Shown: piece by piece, positions 17,262 through 24,707 of the stretch
How the letters are laid out: each line of letters begins with the position of its first letter
Numbering within the stretch: position 1 is the first letter of the stretch
Source of the DNA: Pseudomonas sp. S04
GTDB lineage: Bacteria; Pseudomonadota; Gammaproteobacteria; Pseudomonadales; Pseudomonadaceae
Length of the DNA: 64,000 nucleotides
Assembly (NCBI RefSeq): GCF_009834545.1
Contig: NZ_CP019427.1
Location: 2,610,001 to 2,674,000, forward strand
Direction: 5' to 3'
Program-made: the position numbers and the translations under genes
Notes under the pieces: model-generated
What the model saw: only the letters and a program-made list of their open reading frames with translations
Told to the model about the DNA's origin: nothing
Databases searched by the model: none

Positions 17262-17292
17262 AAGCCCCGCCCAGTGCGGGGCTTCGCCTTTC
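17260..17292 (+). terminator. Strong hairpin between X and D genes
   Basis: Eleven-base perfect stem CGAAGCCCCGC/GCGGGGCTTCG, CCAGT loop, then CCTTTC. It lies immediately after the CGTTACGCGTAACG palindrome (17248-17261). It precedes a CTGGAG site for the next gene. Confidence 0.65.
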
Positions 17293-17302
17293 TGGAGCAC
17301 GT

Positions 17303-18346
17303 ATGAAACCAACGTATCGAATCATTGCGGACGGCAAGGACATTACCGCGATGATCAATGACCGCCTGTTGCTGCTGCGTATTTCGGACAAGCCCGGCAT
17401 GGAGTCGGACGAGTTCGAGCTGCGCATTGACGACCGCGACCAGGCTGTCGCATTGCCGGCGCGTGGTGGGCGGGTAGAGGTATTCCTGGGCTATGAGGGG
17501 AAGCCGATTAAGCGCATGGGTGCCTACACGGTCGACGAGGTGCAAGTGTCCGGCCCGCCCGATGAGCTGACCATTCGCGGCAAGGCCAGCGACATGCGTG
17601 GCAGCGGCAAGACGATTCGCAGCGGTAGTTGGGAAAACGTGCCGTTGTCGCAGATCGTCGGCGATATCGCCAAGCGCAACGGCTGGGAAGTGGTCTGTCC
17701 GGTCACGATTAAGGTTGAGCGCATCGACCAGCGCAATGAGTCGGATTTCAACTTTTTTACGCGTCTGGCTCGGCAGTACGACTGCACCGCTAAGGTGGCC
17801 GAAGGCAAGCTGCTGATCATGCCTCGGCAGGGCGGAAAGAGTACTTCCGGCAAATCGCTGCAGGTCATCACCATAAACAAAACAGACGTCCCCCGTTACC
17901 AATTTCGCCTGGGTGATCGCAGCACGCAGAAAGCTGTGAAGACCCGGCATCAGGACCAGAAAAGCGGCGAGCTGAAAGTGGTTGAGTTAACCAATGGCGA
18001 GGCGCCTGACGGTCTGCCCCCAGTTCACACCGACCGCCACATCTACCCCAATAAGACCGCCGCCGAGCAGGCCGCCAAGGCGCGGCTAAATGCGTTTAAC
18101 CGCAGCACCGCCGCCGTGCGCCTGGAAATGGCCGGGCGTACCGACCTGTTTGCCGAATGCACAATCAATGCCCAGGGCTTCAAGGTCGGGCTTGATGGTG
18201 AGTACCTGGTGGACGGTGTTGAGCAGGTTTTCACCGCGTCCGGGTGGACGACCACCGTCGAGTGCAACGGCGGCAAGAAGGGCAAGGCGAAGGCCGCCGG
18301 CAAGAAGAAAAAAGAACAGCGGCCGCTCAGAGTCGAGCAGCTGTAA
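17303..18346 (+). CDS. Late control protein D (P2 gpD-like baseplate hub)
   Basis: A 347-residue protein of the gpD/late control family, a structural homologue of the T4 gp27 hub. Recognised parts are the N-terminal KPTYRIIADGKDITAMIND, FELRIDDRDQAVALPARGG near residues 38-55, and the central QRNESDFNFFTRLARQYD. The C-terminus ends in a Lys-rich tail. The gene closes the tail module, as D does in P2. Confidence 0.93.
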   Translation: MKPTYRIIADGKDITAMINDRLLLLRISDKPGMESDEFELRIDDRDQAVALPARGGRVEVFLGYEGKPIKRMGAYTVDEVQVSGPPDELTIRGKASDMRGSGKTIRSGSWENVPLSQIVGDIAKRNGWEVVCPVTIKVERIDQRNESDFNFFTRLARQYDCTAKVAEGKLLIMPRQGGKSTSGKSLQVITINKTDVPRYQFRLGDRSTQKAVKTRHQDQKSGELKVVELTNGEAPDGLPPVHTDRHIYPNKTAAEQAAKARLNAFNRSTAAVRLEMAGRTDLFAECTINAQGFKVGLDGEYLVDGVEQVFTASGWTTTVECNGGKKGKAKAAGKKKKEQRPLRVEQL

Positions 18347-18383
18347 CCCATACGGCCGAACGCGGCCATCACTGGAGTAAACA

Positions 18384-18932
18384 ATGGCTATCACGGTTCA
18401 ACAACTGCAGAAAATTCTCCCGAACGCCGGCCCTAACGCCGGCGTTTTTGCACCTGTGCTGAATGCTGCCATGGGTAAGTTTGGCATCGTCACGCCGGCG
18501 CGGCAGGCGGCGTTTATCGCGCAGATCGGTCACGAGTCCGGTCAGTTCCGTTACGTGCGTGAGCTGGGCAACAATACTTACCTTGCCAAGTACGACACTG
18601 GTGCGCTGGCTGCGCGCCTGGGCAACACCCTCGAGGCCGACGGCGACGGCCAGAAATATCGCGGCCGGGGTCTGATCCAGATCACAGGCCACGACAACTA
18701 CCAGCGCTGTGGCGAGGCCCTGGGCCTGGATCTGCTTAGCCAGCCCGAGTTGCTTGAGTTGCCGCAACACGCGGCCACTTCGGCGGCCTGGTTCTGGAAG
18801 CAAGCGGGTCTCAACCCCCTGGCAGATCGCGGCGAGTTCAACGCCATCACTCGCAAGATCAATGGTGGCCTCAATGGCCTGGCCGACCGCCTGGCGCTGT
18901 GGGCGAAGGCGCGCGAGGCCCTGGGCGTATGA
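18384..18932 (+). CDS. GH19 family endolysin (chitinase-like lysozyme)
   Basis: A 182-residue glycoside hydrolase of the GH19 class used by many Pseudomonas phages as muralytic endolysin. The catalytic Glu pair is visible as QIGHESGQF (Glu51) and RYVREL (Glu60), followed by KYRGRGLIQITGHDNYQ, a family hallmark. There is no signal peptide, so release would need a holin. The stop overlaps the Rz start (ATGA). Confidence 0.93.
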   Translation: MAITVQQLQKILPNAGPNAGVFAPVLNAAMGKFGIVTPARQAAFIAQIGHESGQFRYVRELGNNTYLAKYDTGALAARLGNTLEADGDGQKYRGRGLIQITGHDNYQRCGEALGLDLLSQPELLELPQHAATSAAWFWKQAGLNPLADRGEFNAITRKINGGLNGLADRLALWAKAREALGV

Positions 18933-19450
18933 CTGCCATCAATTGGCGCTTGGCAGCGCTGATGTTGCTGCTGGGCTTGGCTGTTGGTGGTCGAGTGGCT
19001 TGGCTTTGGCAGGCGAACAGCTATGGCAAGGCGATGGCCGACAAGGCCGGTGACTATCAGAACGAGCGCGAGGCCGCCGCCAGTGCGGCGATTGAGTGGC
19101 AGGCGGCTGAACAGTCCAGGCGTCGAGATCTGGAGGTTCGCCTACGGGCAGATGACGAAACTCACTACAAGGAACTACGCGATGCTCAACAGACTCAGGA
19201 TCGCTTGCGTGACCGCCTCGCTACTGCTGATCTCCGGCTGTCAGTCCTACTCGACATCAGCGCCGAGGGTAGTAGCTGTGGGTTGTCAACCGCCGCCGGT
19301 GGCCCCGGCGTGGTTCATGGAGGCGCGCGAGCCCAACTTGACCCAGCGCATGCTCAACGAATTATCGGCATCACCGATGTCGGCGACCAAGGATTGATCG
19401 CTCTCGCGGCTTGTCAGGCCTATGTCAAAGCCGTGTCAGCAACACAGTAA
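18929..19450 (+). CDS. Rz: Rz-like inner-membrane spanin
   Basis: A 173-residue protein with one N-terminal membrane span (LAALMLLLGLAVGGRVAWLW) and a long charged helix (residues ~35-115), the layout of i-spanins. It overlaps the endolysin stop and encloses an Rz1-type lipoprotein gene in another frame, which is the classical nested arrangement. The C-terminus is less helical and Gly/Ala-rich, partly constrained by the overlapping frame. Spanins fuse inner and outer membranes at lysis. Confidence 0.85.
   Translation: MTAINWRLAALMLLLGLAVGGRVAWLWQANSYGKAMADKAGDYQNEREAAASAAIEWQAAEQSRRRDLEVRLRADDETHYKELRDAQQTQDRLRDRLATADLRLSVLLDISAEGSSCGLSTAAGGPGVVHGGARAQLDPAHAQRIIGITDVGDQGLIALAACQAYVKAVSATQ
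19182..19397 (+). CDS. Rz1: Rz1-like outer-membrane spanin lipoprotein, nested in Rz
   Basis: A 71-residue protein read in the +1 frame inside Rz. It has a basic start (MLNRLRIA), a hydrophobic stretch and the lipobox LLISGC (Cys20), then a Pro-containing segment (CQPPPVAPAW). An AAGGAAC ribosome site lies 7 bases before the ATG. Size, lipobox and nesting fit o-spanins. The upstream in-frame methionines would place the lipobox internally and are rejected. Confidence 0.82.
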   Translation: MLNRLRIACVTASLLLISGCQSYSTSAPRVVAVGCQPPPVAPAWFMEAREPNLTQRMLNELSASPMSATKD

Positions 19451-19456
19451 AAAAGA

Positions 19457-19495
19457 GCGACCGGGGTGGATGCGTCAACATCCATTCCGGTCGCC
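19457..19495 (+). terminator. Long hairpin after lysis genes
   Basis: Inverted repeat GCGACCGG ... CCGGTCGC enclosing a second paired segment TGGATG/CATCCA. There is no T tract behind it. It separates the lysis module from the LexA-box-bearing methylase gene, and transcription probably stops or stalls here. Confidence 0.5.
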
Positions 19496-19567
19496 GTCCC
19501 TGCAGATGGTTCCTGCAAGTCCAGCCTAGGCTCTTGCTCCGTGCACAAAGCGCGGCGAGCCTAGCAC

Positions 19568-19583
19568 CTGTTTATACATACAG
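19568..19583. promoter_or_regulatory. LexA box upstream of the adenine methylase gene
   Basis: CTGTTTATACATACAG, a CTG-N10-CAG match to the gamma-proteobacterial LexA consensus with an AT-rich core. It lies 17 bases before the methylase ATG, so LexA would block transcription initiation or elongation there. This predicts SOS induction together with umuDC. Confidence 0.75.
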
Positions 19584-19600
19584 TAAAGGTCTTGCTAATT

Positions 19601-20395
19601 ATGTCTTCTCCTATTATTCCTTGGATGGGCGGCAAACGCCGCCTGGCCGATCGCCTTATTCCTCTCTTCCCACCACACGAATGCTATGTCGAAGTCTTTG
19701 CCGGTGGTGCCGCGCTCTACTTTATGCGGCCCCAGGCAGCTCCCGTTGAAGTTCTGAACGATATCAACGGCGACCTGGTCACGCTTTATCGGGTCGTGCA
19801 GAACCACCTCGAGGAGTTCGTGCGCCAGTTCAAATGGGCGCTGAGCTCACGCCAGGTGTTCGAGTGGCAGAAGATGACCCGCCCTGAGACCCTCACAGAC
19901 ATCCAGCGTGCCGCCCGATTTTTTTACCTGCAACATCACGCCTTCGCCGGCAAGGTCACGGGTCAGACCTTCGGTACCGCAACGACCGGTCCGGCCATCA
20001 ACCTCCTGCGGATCGAGGAAAATCTCTCTGCGGCCTGGCAGCGCCTTTCTGGTACCTACGTCGAAAACCTATCCTGGCTTGATTGTGCTGAACGCTATGA
20101 CCGTGCTCATACCTTCCAATACATGGACCCGCCTTATTGGCAGACCGCTGGCTATGGGGTGGATTTTCCCTTCGAGAACTATGAACACATGGCTGACTTC
20201 ATGCGTCGGTGCAAGGGGAGGGTGATGGTCAGCATCAACGATCACCCCGACATTCGACGGGTGTTCGCAGGCTTCCATATGGAGACGCTGGACATTCGCT
20301 ACAGCAACACGAACCAGCGACAAGGTAAGGCCGAGATCAGCGGTGAGTTGATCATCATGAACTGGGAGCCGGCTGCTTTGGGTGGATTGTTCTAA
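19601..20395 (+). CDS. DNA adenine methylase, D12 class (Dam-like)
   Basis: A 264-residue N6-adenine methyltransferase. It has PWMGGKRRL near residues 7-15, the SAM-binding EVFAGGAALYF (31-41) and the catalytic DPPY (176-179), in the order of the D12/alpha class. No restriction partner is next to it, so it is an orphan methylase. It may protect phage DNA or alter replication or gene control. It sits under a LexA box. The start is the ATG at 19601; the in-frame TTG at 19592 is less likely. Confidence 0.9.
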   Translation: MSSPIIPWMGGKRRLADRLIPLFPPHECYVEVFAGGAALYFMRPQAAPVEVLNDINGDLVTLYRVVQNHLEEFVRQFKWALSSRQVFEWQKMTRPETLTDIQRAARFFYLQHHAFAGKVTGQTFGTATTGPAINLLRIEENLSAAWQRLSGTYVENLSWLDCAERYDRAHTFQYMDPPYWQTAGYGVDFPFENYEHMADFMRRCKGRVMVSINDHPDIRRVFAGFHMETLDIRYSNTNQRQGKAEISGELIIMNWEPAALGGLF

Positions 20396-20482
20396 TTGGG
20401 TTGGGGAGGGGGCTTTTGACGCTCCCCCCCTTCTGTCGAAATATCCAGGAAGAAATTGACTGAAAGGTGCCTACACAGTTAA

Positions 20483-20498
20483 CTGTATGTATATACAG
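20483..20498. promoter_or_regulatory. LexA box upstream of umuDC
   Basis: CTGTATGTATATACAG, a near-perfect LexA operator (CTG-N10-CAG). It lies 20 bases before the umuD start. A CAGTTAACTG palindrome sits directly next to it (20476-20485). Confidence 0.88.
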
Positions 20499-20518
20499 AT
20501 TTTGCGAGTGGCATCAAC

Positions 20519-20944
20519 ATGAGCTTTACCATACTAGGCCAGCTTTTCGAGGGTGGTGCGAAGCTTCCGCTGTGCTCGTTTCGGGTCCCGGCAGGGTTTC
20601 CATCACCGGCTGCGGACCATATTGAGCAGCACATTTCTCTGGATGAAGTGCTGAACATCCGGGCACCGCATGTCTATCTGATTACGATCACTGGCGAGAG
20701 CATGCAAGGGGCAGGAATATTCGAGGGGGACCTGGCGGTGGTGGACAGGTCTATCGAACCTATTCACGGGCACATTGTGGTGGCCCTGCTAAACAACGAT
20801 CCGATCTGCAAGCGACTGTGCAAGCGCGGAAACGAAGTGATCCTGCTGTCGGAAAACCCGAAATACCCAGCCCGCTATATCCTTGAAGGTGACGAGTTAT
20901 CGATCTGGGGTGTGATCACCAGCACAGTGCGCAGCCATGTCTAA
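20519..20944 (+). CDS. umuD: UmuD-like SOS mutagenesis protein (S24 peptidase)
   Basis: A 141-residue LexA-type self-cleaving protease. The sequence FRVPAGFPSPAADHIEQ holds the cleavage site (Ala25-Gly26). The catalytic pair is Ser61 (TGESM) and Lys98 (DPICKRL). RecA-stimulated cleavage gives UmuD', which joins UmuC as polymerase V. Its end overlaps umuC by eight bases, so the two are co-translated. A LexA box precedes it. Confidence 0.95.
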   Translation: MSFTILGQLFEGGAKLPLCSFRVPAGFPSPAADHIEQHISLDEVLNIRAPHVYLITITGESMQGAGIFEGDLAVVDRSIEPIHGHIVVALLNNDPICKRLCKRGNEVILLSENPKYPARYILEGDELSIWGVITSTVRSHV

Positions 20945-22214
20945 GCCCGTGCCGGTTTTCGGGCTGATCGATTGCAACTCGTTCTATGCGAGCTGCGAGC
21001 GGGTATTTCGGCCCGACCTGGCCAAGGTCCCAATCGTGGTGCTGAGCAACAACGATGGCTGTGTCATTGCTCGCAGCTACGACGCCAAACCTTTCGTGAA
21101 GATGGGCGAGCCATACTTCCAGATCAAGCACAAGCTCAAGCAACACGGCATTGTTCCGTTCTCGTCCAACTATGCGCTTTATGGCGACATGAGCGAGCGT
21201 GTGATGACGCTGATTGAGTCGATAGTTCCGGCGGTCGAGGTCTATAGCATCGACGAAGCCTTCGCAGACCTGACAGGCATTGATGACCTGGATGTACTTG
21301 GCCGGCAGATCCGCAGCCAGGTATTGCGATGTACCGGTATCCCGGTCGGCGTCGGTATAGCCCAAACCAAGACCCTGGCCAAACTGGCCAACCACACAGC
21401 AAAGCGCCTGCAGGCTCAAACTGGAGGTGTGGTGAACGTCTGCGATCCAATCAAGCGCGATTGGGTATTGCGCAATACCGACGTTGCCGAGGTCTGGGGT
21501 GTTGGCCGGCGGATGAAAATGCACTTGGACGCGATGGGTATCAAGAGCGCTATGGATCTGGCCAGCGCTGACCCTTGGACATTGCGCAAGAACTTCAGCG
21601 TGGTCATCGAAAAGACGGCCCGTGAACTGGCCGGCACGCCATGCCTGGAGCTGGATGATCCCGACCCGCCAAAGCAAGAGATTTGCTGCAGCCGGATGTT
21701 TGGCAAGCGCTTGAAGGAGTTACCGCCAATCAAGGAGGCGGTGGCCACCTACATGATGCGCGCCTCAGAAAAGCTACGGGCGCAGGGCTCACTGTGTAAA
21801 AAAATTCGGGTCAGTATTCGCACTGGATTCTTCAATCCCGATGAGGCCAAGTACGCCAACGGTGTGGTGGTTGATCTTCCATACCCGACTGACGATGTGA
21901 GACTACTTACAAAGGCAGCCGTAGATGCGCTCGATCACGTCTACCGGGTTGGGTTCAATTACAGCAAGGCCGAGGTGATGTTGCTGAATCTTTGTCAGCC
22001 TGGCGAGTACACCGAAGACTTATTTGCAGAGTCTCAACCAGGTGCTGCTACAAAGCTGATGGGCGTTTTGGACGAGATCAACCAGCGCTGGGGAAGGGGA
22101 ACGCTTCGCTCAGCGAGTGTGCCAAGTAATCCCGATTGGGTGATGCGGCGCGAAATGATGAGTCAAAGCTATACAACGCGCCTTGATCAGCTCTGGCGAG
22201 TGTCTTGTTCTTAG
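20937..22214 (+). CDS. umuC: UmuC, translesion DNA polymerase V catalytic subunit
   Basis: A 425-residue Y-family polymerase. The metal-binding Asp lies in GLIDCNSFYASCERVF and the second acidic pair in YSIDEAFADL. A helix-hairpin-helix region follows (TLAKLANHTAK, then VWGVGRRMKMHLDAMG), and the UmuC-specific C-terminal domain is complete. Copies of umuDC are often carried by Pseudomonas prophages and plasmids, consistent with this placement after the structural genes. Confidence 0.96.
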   Translation: MSKPVPVFGLIDCNSFYASCERVFRPDLAKVPIVVLSNNDGCVIARSYDAKPFVKMGEPYFQIKHKLKQHGIVPFSSNYALYGDMSERVMTLIESIVPAVEVYSIDEAFADLTGIDDLDVLGRQIRSQVLRCTGIPVGVGIAQTKTLAKLANHTAKRLQAQTGGVVNVCDPIKRDWVLRNTDVAEVWGVGRRMKMHLDAMGIKSAMDLASADPWTLRKNFSVVIEKTARELAGTPCLELDDPDPPKQEICCSRMFGKRLKELPPIKEAVATYMMRASEKLRAQGSLCKKIRVSIRTGFFNPDEAKYANGVVVDLPYPTDDVRLLTKAAVDALDHVYRVGFNYSKAEVMLLNLCQPGEYTEDLFAESQPGAATKLMGVLDEINQRWGRGTLRSASVPSNPDWVMRREMMSQSYTTRLDQLWRVSCS

Positions 22215-22628
22215 GTGAATAAGTAGTAGTTCGGATGGTGTTGAAGTAGTGCAAAGCTGCGCAATACATGGCCTACAGGGCGATCAGTGAAAAACGAACC
22301 TTCCTAACCTCTTTCCCATAGGGCAAGCTGAAAAGCCGGAATACGCGATTTTCATTGCATTCGCACCAACAAGCGTGTGTTCAAAGATACATCGACGATC
22401 GCTCTAGCGAAGACGGGTGGAACCTGCGCCCAGATGGAGGTGGCCGAGATCGGCTATGTGTGTAGGATGGGTACCTAAGGCGACGCAGGGGAGTGTAAAG
22501 CCCCCCCCCTCCCTGTAATAAGTTTTTTTAAATCATTAAATGGGAGAGGGTGAGTAGTTATATGATCGTCGAGGGGTTGATACTAATGTTTTATTATATT
22601 GTCAGTGGTTCAGCGAGTTGATTGCTTG
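22215..22628. other. Gene-free stretch after umuC
   Basis: 414 bases with no convincing reading frame. It contains a C-rich run (about 22500-22515) followed by a T run (TAATAAGTTTTTTT) that could terminate transcription, and then becomes AT-rich toward the minus-strand gene. It marks the change from phage-type to cargo-type base composition. Confidence 0.5.
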
Positions 22629-23810
22629 CTATTTCTCGTTTGGAATGGTGTACATCCAATTTTTTATTGAGTTTTGTGCGATCGATACTAGAAGGTCATA
22701 GCTAGGCAATAGTTTGTCGGGTTTCCCTGTAAAGTATTCATGAAGGGTTTCGAAATAGTGGTTGAAAGGAGTTGGTGAGCGATGAGGTGGCTGTTCTCCT
22801 CTGTGCACAAAACAGGATCTATATGTATAAGAGTCGGAAAGCAGCGTACTGATTTCATCGATCGTCAAATCTGATGGGTAAATTTCACCATGTTTTTTTT
22901 CTAAGATTTTGGGCAGCTCTTCGTCGTCAGGAGAGCACTCTATATAGGTGTCATAGTGATCTTGCCAAGGATGAGGTACTAGGCCTTCCCAAGTGGATGG
23001 CGGTGCGAACGTTTTTATAAAGTCTATGTATTGTTTTTTGATATTTCCAGCTTTATTGGCATTGTTGCGTAGGGCTCTATATTCTTGCAGTAAGTCCGAA
23101 AGTATACGTTTGTCGTCTACTATTTTTTTCCACTCTTTTTCTTTTTCTTTTTCTTTTGGGTTTTTGTTCGACGTTATCTTTATGGCTTGTTGGGCTGCGG
23201 ATTCTATAGCAGATACAATCAATAGGTGTGCAAGTCCGAAGTCTTCTCTCTTGTTTGAAAGCGAGAGGTGTACAAGGCGAATGGCTTGCATGACGATTAC
23301 ATATTTGTTATATGGGATTTGGTGTAGTTTGGTAATTAGTGCTATGGTTTCTTCTTCGTACTTGCTTAAGGTTTTTTTAGTTAGTTGTGTTGTTGAGCTG
23401 CCAGGCCCGGTATAAAGTATTGGGTGGTGAATTGCAAGTTGTATAATTTCATCTCCCTGTGGCTCATGCTGCCACATGAGGTCGTCACGGGTTGACTTTA
23501 TAATTTTTCCCGAAACGAAAGATATAATTGATGCCAGTGCAATTCCATAGAGTTGGCTGTTGTGCGTGCCTACACGTTCAGGATTTTTTACTTTGCAGAT
23601 GAATGATCTATAAGGTCCGTGTAGGTTTACTGTGATTGACGGATTAACAGTGCAGTGCGGTAGATTCCATGCTATTGGCAACTGGAAGCTTGTGAGTAAG
23701 TATGAGTGGTTGGGGCCGAAGTTGTGGGCACTGTCTTTTACTTCGTTCGGTCGGAAAGCGCTAATGCATTCATCGAAAAGAACGTGATCAGCTGTTACAG
23801 CTCGGGACAT
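22629..23810 (-). CDS. HEPN-type protein, probable defence cargo
   Basis: A 393-residue protein with much lower GC than the phage genes, implying separate origin. Near the C-terminus RSCFVH (Arg331-His336) fits the Rx4H catalytic motif of HEPN ribonuclease domains, within a helical context (DEISTLLSDSYTYRSCFVHRG) like Apea-type HEPN. The first ~130 residues are beta-rich and unrecognised; the centre has a Lys/Glu-rich helix (KNPKEKEKEKEWKK). The ATG at 23810 follows GAAGGAA. HEPN proteins at prophage ends often act in abortive infection; that role is inferred here. Confidence 0.68.
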   Translation of the reverse strand: MSRAVTADHVLFDECISAFRPNEVKDSAHNFGPNHSYLLTSFQLPIAWNLPHCTVNPSITVNLHGPYRSFICKVKNPERVGTHNSQLYGIALASIISFVSGKIIKSTRDDLMWQHEPQGDEIIQLAIHHPILYTGPGSSTTQLTKKTLSKYEEETIALITKLHQIPYNKYVIVMQAIRLVHLSLSNKREDFGLAHLLIVSAIESAAQQAIKITSNKNPKEKEKEKEWKKIVDDKRILSDLLQEYRALRNNANKAGNIKKQYIDFIKTFAPPSTWEGLVPHPWQDHYDTYIECSPDDEELPKILEKKHGEIYPSDLTIDEISTLLSDSYTYRSCFVHRGEQPPHRSPTPFNHYFETLHEYFTGKPDKLLPSYDLLVSIAQNSIKNWMYTIPNEK

Positions 23811-23879
23811 ACAAATTTCCTTCAACTTGAATGCTTATGATTTAGGTTGTGACTGGCAGCAATCGACATCCGATCAGCG

Positions 23880-24089
23880 TCATTCGGGTGTTATCAACAC
23901 CGCGCGAGTCATTTTGATAAACTCTTCGTTTCGATCGATTGCAACCAGGGCACCACGTACATTTTTGGCGACATCCCCAGACCCGCGCTGCTCGACCCAC
24001 AAAGTAAGCTCCATGATGGCAGCTTCTAGAGCGAGTTGGTTTTCGTTGATTTTGTGTAGCAGGGAAGGGAGCAGCTCTGAATTTGGCAT
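23880..24089 (-). CDS. Small conserved protein, copy 1 (69 residues), function unknown
   Basis: A 69-residue acidic helical protein, starting MPNSELLPSLLHKINENQ and ending IDRNEEFIKMTRAVLITPE. The ATG at 24089 follows a strong GGAGGAA site; a longer in-frame start upstream lacks one. It shares most residues with the protein at 27410-27622 and so belongs to a family duplicated in this cargo region. No membrane segment, signal peptide or DNA-binding motif is evident. Confidence 0.7.
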   Translation of the reverse strand: MPNSELLPSLLHKINENQLALEAAIMELTLWVEQRGSGDVAKNVRGALVAIDRNEEFIKMTRAVLITPE

Positions 24090-24509
24090 CGCAATTCCTC
24101 CGTGAGCTCGAAAGCGTAGCAGCTTAAGAATTTCATGGGGGATGAAGGCCGGTTCTAATGACAGGCATATTGAGTTTGCATTGACAGTGCACGAGGTTGC
24201 GGCCAATAGCGGTTACTTAGGTTTCGCAACAAGGGATGAGGGTGAAGATGGCTGGCGAAAGTGAATTGTTCGTCTTCCCGCTCACCATGCACGTATTTAT
24301 GACCTGATCGAAGCCTCTTCGGGAGGTATGCAGCTCAAGCAAGGTTTGCGTCTGTAGACCGATGGCGAGCGCGCTGAGTCGACAGGAAAGACTGGCCGGG
24401 AAGAGACGCTTCGCTGACAGTTGGATTAACAGTTACGACAGTGATGGAAAGGGGTATCACCAGGCACAAAAAACCGCCAATGAAGGCGGCTTTTGGGAAA
24501 TCCTATAAG
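24090..24509. other. Gene-free stretch between small cargo genes
   Basis: About 420 bases without a supported gene. The first part (24130-24215) contains a sequence ending in GGCCAATAGCGGTTAC, which resembles pieces of degraded intergenic repeats common in pseudomonads, as I recall. A minus-strand terminator for the 52-residue gene lies at its right end. Confidence 0.4.
24467..24490 (-). terminator. Terminator for the 52-residue gene
   Basis: On the minus strand: stem CCGCC/GGCGG with a TTCATT loop, then six T. It lies 20 bases after the small gene's stop and would end the two-gene minus-strand unit. Confidence 0.65.
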
Positions 24510-24668
24510 CTATGTGCGGCCAGCCATCACGCCAGTAGGCTCAATCTGCTTGCCACGCTTGGCGGCGGCCATGAAACGACGCTGATTCGCAGAAACCGAT
24601 CCGCCCAGGCGCTGGGCTTCCGCGGCGTACGCGGCAACCAACATTGGTTTTGCTGTCTGCTTTTTCAT
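24510..24668 (-). CDS. 52-residue basic protein, partner of acetyltransferase-like gene
   Basis: A 52-residue, Lys/Arg/Ala-rich protein: it starts MKKQTAKPMLVAAYAAEAQR, has NQRRFMAAAKRGKQ in the middle and ends VMAGRT. An AGGGA ribosome site lies ~11 bases upstream. It follows the acetyltransferase-like gene by 39 bases on the same strand and is followed by a terminator, so the two form one unit. Basic and short, it may bind nucleic acid or be the small member of a two-gene module. Function unknown. Confidence 0.6.
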   Translation of the reverse strand: MKKQTAKPMLVAAYAAEAQRLGGSVSANQRRFMAAAKRGKQIEPTGVMAGRT

Positions 24669-24707
24669 CGCATGCATCCCTGAGGGTGATGATTGAATGA
24701 GGTCATG

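Noticed and set aside
22500..22545. C-run and T-run as a terminator for umuC
   Set aside because: The possible stem is imperfect with a long loop and lies ~280 bases past the stop; kept only as a note.
24441..24683. Plus-strand 80-codon frame
   Set aside because: Opposite the 52-residue gene, which has a ribosome site and a terminator; the plus-strand product is not protein-like.
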